Below, in pieces: positions 59,635 to 64,000 of a DNA stretch of 64,000 nucleotides. Position 1 is the first letter of the stretch. Each line of letters begins with the position of its first letter. The notes under the pieces are model-generated. The model was not told the origin of the DNA and made no database searches. It saw only the letters and a program-made list of their open reading frames with translations. The stretch comes from Lentzea sp. NBRC 105346 (lineage in GTDB: Bacteria; Actinomycetota; Actinomycetes; Mycobacteriales; Pseudonocardiaceae), in the NCBI RefSeq assembly GCF_030269605.1, contig NZ_BSTQ01000026.1:1-64000 (forward strand). Direction: 5' to 3'. The position numbers and the translations under genes are program-made.

Positions 59635-59694
59635 GATGAGGACGCGCTTGGTACTGGCAGGGTGGGGGTCGTTGCTCATAAAGCCGTCCTCACC
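59635..59694 (-). promoter_or_regulatory. Structured leader upstream of corA
   Basis: Read on the corA strand, GGTGAGGACG (59694-59685) pairs with CGTCCTCATC (59644-59635), with a branched 40-base interior rich in C runs and TGCCAGTACC. It lies about 90 bases before the corA ATG. The opening (AGGTGAGG) recalls Mg2+-sensing M-box leaders, but I could not align the whole motif, so this is only a candidate Mg2+-responsive RNA. Confidence 0.35.
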
Positions 59695-59818
59695 TCCTCT
59701 GGGCGAAGTTCACGGGTGGTGGATTGCCTCACACACCAGTTGCCGAGAGTACTCCCCCTGCCTTCAGACTGTCTCCCCAACCGAGACGGATCTCGATCAC
59801 ACGCCAGCGGAGGCAGTA

Positions 59819-60325
59819 GTGCAGTTCGGTCGTTACTACGAGGAATTCGAGGTCGGCGCGGTTTACAAGCACTGGCCCGGCAAGACGGTGACGGAGTACG
59901 ACGACCACCTGTTCTGCCTGCTCACGATGAACCACCACCCGTTGCACATGGACGTCAACTACGCCGAGAAGACGACGGACTTCGGCAAGAACGTCGTGGT
60001 GGGCAACTACATCTACTCGCTACTTTTGGGCATGTCCGTACCGGACGTTTCGGGCAAGGCGATCGCCAACCTGGAGATCGAGTCGCTCCGGCACGTGAAG
60101 CCGACCTTCCACGGTGACACCATCTACGGCGAGACCGAGGTGCTCGACAAGACGCCGTCCAAGTCGAAGGACGACCGCGGCATCGTCTACGTCGAGACCC
60201 GCGGGTACAAGCAGGACGGCACGGTCGTGTGCATCTTCCGCCGCAAGGTCATGGTGCCCAAGAAGTCCTACGGCGACGCGCGCGGCGGCGAGCAGCCGGG
60301 CCGGCCCGAGCCCGCCACTGATTGA
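59819..60325 (+). CDS. MaoC-family hydratase
   Basis: 168 aa hot-dog fold, GTG 59819 with GGAGG 6 bases upstream. The hydratase motif is YDDHLFCLLTMNHHPLHMD (Asp and His of the active site). The VEVGAVYKHWPGKTVTE-type start and the FHGDTIYGETEVLDKTPSKS region recall mesaconyl-CoA/2-methylfumaryl-CoA hydratase and Rv2499c-like proteins. With the CitE-like lyase (33951) and the acyl-CoA dehydrogenase (35747) it would complete a short CoA pathway, although it lies 23 kb away. Confidence 0.8.
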   Translation: MQFGRYYEEFEVGAVYKHWPGKTVTEYDDHLFCLLTMNHHPLHMDVNYAEKTTDFGKNVVVGNYIYSLLLGMSVPDVSGKAIANLEIESLRHVKPTFHGDTIYGETEVLDKTPSKSKDDRGIVYVETRGYKQDGTVVCIFRRKVMVPKKSYGDARGGEQPGRPEPATD

Positions 60326-60342
60326 TATCGATTGGGAGTGAA

Positions 60343-61356
60343 GTGACTTCTCCGGATCTGGCGCAGCGCAGGCTTTCGGAGTTCGCGGACGAGGCGTCCG
60401 GCGTCTCCCCGCTCTACGAGCACCTCGCGCGCCACGCCGCCGATGATCCGGAGGTCGCCCGTCTGCTGACGGCAGCGCCGGAGGCCCACGCCTCCGGCGC
60501 CCTGCTCCTCGCCGCGGCGCACCGGCTCGTGCAGGTCGAGCCGTTCCACCCGTTGTCGAACTACTACCCGTCGCTCGGCGGCACCTACGGCCCGGACGAG
60601 GCCACCTGGCCGTTGTTCCGCGACTTCCTGCTCGAACGGTCGGAGCGGGTGCGCGAGCTCGTGGCGACCCGCACGACGCGGACGTGCGAGGTGCGCGGCG
60701 CGGCCGTGTTGTTCCCGGCGGTGGCGATCGCGGCCAAACAGGCGGGCGCGCCCGTCGGGTTGCTCGAGGCGGGCACGAGCGCGGGACTGCTGCTCGGGCT
60801 CGACCAGTACGCCTACCGCTACCAGACCGAGCAGGCGGGGCAGGTCGTCGCCGGACCGGCGAAGGCCGCCGTGGGCCTGCACTGCGCGCTGGAGCTCGCG
60901 CCGGGCGCCGAGCTGCCCAAGCTGCCCAAGTCCGTGAAGGTCGCCGCGAAGGCCGGCATCGGGGAACCGGCCGACCTCGACGACGAGGACGCCTACGCCT
61001 GGCTCGAGGCCTGCGTGTGGGCCGACCAGCCCGAGCGGCTGCGGCTCTTCGGCGTGGCCGCGGGCGTGCTCCGCAAGAAGCCGCCGCAGCTCCTCGCGGG
61101 CGATCCGGTGGCCGACCTGCCGAAGGCCGCCGACCTGATCCCCGCGGACGCTCCGCTGGTCGTGCTCACGTACGCCTCCGGGCTGGACCTGCTGCCCGCG
61201 CTCGCCGAGCTGCCCCGGCCCGCGTGGTGGGTCGGTCACGAGGGCGGCGAGCTGAGGCTCAGCCGGTCGCGTGATGGACAGACCGAGACGCGGGTGCTGG
61301 CGCGGACCGAGGCCCACGGACAGCGTCTCGTGTGGCTGCCGACAGCTACTCGATAG
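60343..61356 (+). CDS. DUF2332 protein, second copy
   Basis: 337 aa from GTG 60343 with GGGAG upstream. Family landmarks: PFHPLSNYYPSLGGTYG, LLEAGTSAGLLLGLDQYAYRY and the C-terminal LVVLTYASGLDLLP. Only distantly like the copy at 56413, so probably an old duplication. Activity unknown. Confidence 0.8.
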   Translation: MTSPDLAQRRLSEFADEASGVSPLYEHLARHAADDPEVARLLTAAPEAHASGALLLAAAHRLVQVEPFHPLSNYYPSLGGTYGPDEATWPLFRDFLLERSERVRELVATRTTRTCEVRGAAVLFPAVAIAAKQAGAPVGLLEAGTSAGLLLGLDQYAYRYQTEQAGQVVAGPAKAAVGLHCALELAPGAELPKLPKSVKVAAKAGIGEPADLDDEDAYAWLEACVWADQPERLRLFGVAAGVLRKKPPQLLAGDPVADLPKAADLIPADAPLVVLTYASGLDLLPALAELPRPAWWVGHEGGELRLSRSRDGQTETRVLARTEAHGQRLVWLPTATR

Positions 61357-61368
61357 AGCGAACCCTGA

Positions 61369-61782
61369 TCAGGCCTTGGGCAGGCAGTTCCACCCCTTGA
61401 GCGCCTCGTGGAGGCCTTCGGTGAGCTCCAATGTGGCCAACATCGCACTGTCGACCCATCGGACATCCGATGCGTCGTCCCCCGGTCGGAGCACACCCGA
61501 CCTGACCTGGCACTCGTAGTCGAAGATCAGGAAAACGCCGTCACGAAACGGTCGGGTGACGGATCCGACGAGTCGGCCGACGGTCACGGAGAGTCCTGTC
61601 TCCTCACGGAGTTCCCTCTTCACCGCCTCGCTGTCTGTCTCACCAGGCTCCACCCGGCCGCCTGGTATCGACCAGAGGCCCTCACCAGGCGCGTTGGCTC
61701 GTCGCACGAGCAGTAGTCGCCCGATGGGGTCAAAAACGATGCCGCCGACACAGCGGACCGACACCGGACTGCGCTCCGTCAC
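61369..61782 (-). CDS. NUDIX hydrolase
   Basis: 137 aa, GTG 61782. The NUDIX box GGRVEPGETDSEAVKRELREETG is intact, preceded by CVGGIVFDPIGRLLLVRRAN. MutT-like size. Substrate unknown. Convergent with the DUF2332 gene. Confidence 0.82.
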   Translation of the reverse strand: MTERSPVSVRCVGGIVFDPIGRLLLVRRANAPGEGLWSIPGGRVEPGETDSEAVKRELREETGLSVTVGRLVGSVTRPFRDGVFLIFDYECQVRSGVLRPGDDASDVRWVDSAMLATLELTEGLHEALKGWNCLPKA

Positions 61783-61923
61783 GGTTACGGATCGTAGCGA
61801 CCCCGGAACGGCGGTCGTGCTCGCTCGCCCAAGCGCGGTACAAATTGCCCAACGCGCCGGACCTTGCTGTACAACGGTGACGAACGGCGCCAAACGGGTG
61901 CGGAAGTTGGACGGGGTGGGACC

Positions 61924-62085
61924 GTGAACTTGAAGAAGATCCTCATTTTCGCCGGCGTCGCCTTGCTGCTGTTCTTCCTCATCGCCGAGCCGCAGCAGGC
62001 AGCGCAACTGGTGCACAACATCCTCGGCGCACTGCGGACCGCGGCGGAGGCTTTGATCAACTTCGCCAAGAACGTCGTCGCCTAG
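61924..62085 (+). CDS. 53-aa single-span membrane protein
   Basis: GTG 61924. A basic start, then ILIFAGVALLLFFLIAEP as a membrane helix and an amphipathic tail (AAQLVHNILGALRTAAEALINFAKN). A recurring small actinobacterial type found next to the PH-domain protein. Function unknown. Confidence 0.6.
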   Translation: MNLKKILIFAGVALLLFFLIAEPQQAAQLVHNILGALRTAAEALINFAKNVVA

Positions 62086-62121
62086 GACTTACACTCGTCA
62101 GCAACGAGAGGCGGGTGAACC

Positions 62122-62685
62122 ATGTTCGCTCCACGCGATCCGGACGACTATCTGCTCAACAGTGAGCGTCGGGTCATCAGGGTGCGGCGACACTGGTCTT
62201 ACCTGCTGTGGGACGTCCTGGAGGCCGGGGCTCTGCTCGCCGGCGCCATGATGATCTCCTACCTGTTGCCGCCGAACGCGGGGATCATCCAGAACATCCT
62301 CTGGTACGTCTCCCTGCTGGTGCTGCTGCGGTTGGCCTACTTCATCATCGAGTGGTGGGTCGAGCGCATCGTCGTCACCGACAAGCGGTTCATGCTGACG
62401 TCGGGCGTCTTCGAGACCAAGGTCGCGATGATGCCCATCAGCAAGGTCACCGACCTCACGTATGAGAGGTCGGTGACGGGCCGCATGTTCGGGTTCGGCA
62501 CGTTGATCGTCGAGTCGGCCGGTCAGATCCAGGCGTTGAACCGTCTGGAGTACCTGCCGGACCCCGAAGAGGTGTACGACGCCATCTCCGAGCTGGTGTT
62601 CGGGGACAAGAAGGCGCAGGCCGAACGGTTCTCGATGATCAAGGCTCAGCGGATGGCGCGCGGCAAGTCGATGCTCCCCAAGTGA
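62122..62685 (+). CDS. PH-domain membrane protein (bPH2/DUF304)
   Basis: 187 aa. Two membrane helices (WDVLEAGALLAGAMMISYLL, NILWYVSLLVLLRLAYFIIEWW), then the bPH2 barrel (RIVVTDKRFMLTSGVFETKVAMMPISKVTDLTYERS). Function unknown, membrane-associated. Follows the 53-aa membrane gene. Confidence 0.82.
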   Translation: MFAPRDPDDYLLNSERRVIRVRRHWSYLLWDVLEAGALLAGAMMISYLLPPNAGIIQNILWYVSLLVLLRLAYFIIEWWVERIVVTDKRFMLTSGVFETKVAMMPISKVTDLTYERSVTGRMFGFGTLIVESAGQIQALNRLEYLPDPEEVYDAISELVFGDKKAQAERFSMIKAQRMARGKSMLPK

Positions 62686-62718
62686 GTTCGCCGGATCGCG
62701 TCGTCCACACTGGACGAC

Positions 62719-63576
62719 GTGGTCATCGATCTGCACACCCATTCGACGGAGTCCGACGGCACCGACACGCCTGCTGAGCTCGTCGCGGCGGCCGCCGCGG
62801 CAGGTCTCGACACGGTGGCGATCACCGACCACGACACGGCTTCCGGCTGGGCCGCGGCGGCTGCCGCACTGCCCGCCGGCCTGCGGCTCGTGCGCGGGTC
62901 GGAACAGTCGTGCACGTCGTTCGACGGGCGGGGCCACCGGATCACCGTGCACCTGCTCGCGTACCTGTACGACCCGACGTCGCCCGCCCTGGTCGCGGAG
63001 CAGGTGCGGCTGCGGTCCGAACGACGCGAGCGGCTGCACAAGATGGCGTTCCGGATGGCCGCCGACGGTTTCCCGATCGACCCGGACGCGCTGCTGGCCG
63101 GTGTGCCCGAGGAAGCGACCGTCGGACGGCCGCACCTCGCCATGGCGTTGATGCGCGCGGGCGTCGTGTCCTCGGTGGACGAGGCGTTCGCGACCTTCCT
63201 GGCCGGTGGCCAGTACTACGTGCCGCGCACCGACACGCCCGTCGAGCACGCGATCGAGATGATCACCGCGGCGGGCGGTGTGACCGTGCTGGCGCACCCG
63301 TTCGCCGTCGCGCGCGGCCCGATCGTCACGTCGGACGTGGTGCGTTCTCTTGCTTCGGTCGGACTCGCGGGCGTCGAGGTGGACCACCCGGACCATGACG
63401 CTGACACCCGCCTCCGGTTGCGGCGGCTGGCCGATTCCGCTGGGCTGATCGTCACCGGGTCTTCGGACTACCACGGGACGAACAAGACGATCCGGCTCGG
63501 CGCGGAGTCCACCGCGCCGGAGATGCTGGACGCACTCGCGGAGCGGGCCACCGGGTGCAAGATCCTCGTGGGGTGA
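62719..63576 (+). CDS. PHP-domain metal-dependent phosphoesterase
   Basis: 285 aa, GTG 62719. Metal-site motifs IDLHTHSTESDG, AITDHDTASG, LAHPF and the C-terminal GSSDYHG. This stand-alone PHP type includes the 3',5'-nucleotide bisphosphatases and exo-ribonuclease-like YciV/RNase AM. Role not provable from sequence. Starts 33 bases after the PH-domain gene. Confidence 0.82.
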   Translation: MVIDLHTHSTESDGTDTPAELVAAAAAAGLDTVAITDHDTASGWAAAAAALPAGLRLVRGSEQSCTSFDGRGHRITVHLLAYLYDPTSPALVAEQVRLRSERRERLHKMAFRMAADGFPIDPDALLAGVPEEATVGRPHLAMALMRAGVVSSVDEAFATFLAGGQYYVPRTDTPVEHAIEMITAAGGVTVLAHPFAVARGPIVTSDVVRSLASVGLAGVEVDHPDHDADTRLRLRRLADSAGLIVTGSSDYHGTNKTIRLGAESTAPEMLDALAERATGCKILVG

Positions 63577-63580
63577 CGTG

Positions 63581-64000
63581 GTGTTCGACGTACGGCTGTT
63601 CACCGAGGCGCTGATCACGCTGATCGTGATCATGGACCCGCCGGGCACGATCCCGGTGTTCCTGGGTCTGGTCGGTCGCAAGTCCCGCGACGCGCGGCGC
63701 CGGGCGGCGCGTCAGGGCGTGCTGGTGTCGTTCCTGGTGATCACCCTGTTCGCCGTGGCGGGCAACTCGATCCTCGCCTACATGCACATCGGCATCCCGG
63801 CCCTGCAGGGTGCCGGCGGGTTGCTGCTGTTGCTGATCGCTCTGGACCTGTTGACCGGTCGTGGCGAGACCAACCACCCGGAGGTCGAGGACGTCAACAT
63901 CGCTCTCGTGCCTCTGGGGACGCCGCTGCTGGCCGGGCCTGGTGCCATCGCGGCCACGATCGTGTTCGTGCGGCAGGCCGACTCGATCGGGTCGTACATC
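63581..64000 (+). CDS. MarC-family membrane protein, cut by window end
   Basis: 140 aa visible from GTG 63581, continuing beyond 64000. Three or four membrane helices with ALITLIVIMDPPGTIPVFLGL and the GTPLLAGPGAIAA signature of MarC/UPF0056. Despite the name, MarC proteins are not proven drug transporters. Starts 4 bases after the PHP gene. Confidence 0.8.
   Translation, partial: MFDVRLFTEALITLIVIMDPPGTIPVFLGLVGRKSRDARRRAARQGVLVSFLVITLFAVAGNSILAYMHIGIPALQGAGGLLLLLIALDLLTGRGETNHPEVEDVNIALVPLGTPLLAGPGAIAATIVFVRQADSIGSYI

Noticed and set aside
59546..59818. Extra small gene upstream of the MaoC gene
   Set aside because: No ORF there has a ribosome-binding site or sensible composition. The region looks like two divergent leaders.
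1..64000. tRNA, rRNA, transposase, integrase or phage genes
   Set aside because: None recognised on either strand.

Overview
The window is high-GC actinobacterial DNA (C/G-ending codons, frequent GTG starts, many 4-base stop/start overlaps) and most likely comes from the Pseudonocardiales (Lentzea/Saccharothrix/Actinosynnema-like). That placement is inferred from gene content. The backbone follows, in order, the block known in Mycobacterium tuberculosis as Rv1202 to Rv1239c: dapE, LOG, a dihydropteroate-synthase position, gpgS, a DivIVA-like gene, tag, DUF3117, glgA/glgC, an O-methyltransferase, sigE-rseA-htrA-tatB, mrp, DUF1003, an MgtE-N/CBS protein, a stress protein, lpqY-sugABC and corA. 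Lineage-specific genes are inserted between these. No rRNA, tRNA, CRISPR array, transposase or phage gene was seen.

Layout. 0-7 kb: lipoprotein, dapE, two tandem LOG genes, an AlkZ-like winged-helix protein, DUF3224, a secreted protein and an X-Pro/CocE-type hydrolase. 7-12.4 kb: a DHPS-like remnant, gpgS and a cytochrome bd operon (cydABDC) in which all four proteins are unusually short. 12.4-25 kb: PadR with a membrane partner, DivIVA-like, SRPBCC, tag, a PaaX/enoyl-CoA hydratase pair, M17 aminopeptidase, a LysR/MFS pair, a lipoprotein and glgA/glgC. 25-37 kb: the envelope-stress module sigE-rseA-htrA-tatB, then NUDIX/MarR, mrp, Mg-transport-like proteins, a malyl-CoA-lyase-like enzyme and an acyl-CoA dehydrogenase. 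37.9-45.3 kb: a compact set of genes that looks like an uncharacterised pterin/pyrimidine-derived glycolipid pathway. 45.4-50.5 kb: stress protein and the trehalose importer lpqY-sugABC. 50.7-64 kb: SDRs, XRE regulator, ParB-like protein, phosphoesterase, two DUF2332 genes, F420-type oxidoreductase, corA, MaoC hydratase, NUDIX, PH-domain, PHP and MarC (cut by the window end).

The most interesting gene set is 37929-45308. A GTP cyclohydrolase II paralogue has His where the classical enzyme has its key Tyr. It sits beside a pyruvoyltetrahydropterin-synthase fold protein lacking part of its zinc site and its catalytic Cys, a creatininase-family enzyme (the family of the archaeal formamidopyrimidine deformylase), an MDR dehydrogenase, a glycosyltransferase, a methyltransferase, a flippase-like membrane protein and a CDP-alcohol phosphotransferase. 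Together they suggest GTP converted to a modified pyrimidine or pterin that is then glycosylated, methylated and linked to lipid.

The second theme is repeated DNA. A roughly 65-bp interspersed element occurs five times at three loci. Four copies are translated in the same reading frame inside two different proteins (CydC and a LysR regulator). Three intergenic sites carry long palindromes of about 100 bp, and an otherwise empty 508-bp gap holds a 22-bp-period array. Two micro-ORFs (31 and 43 codons of membrane protein) lie in operon-like positions.
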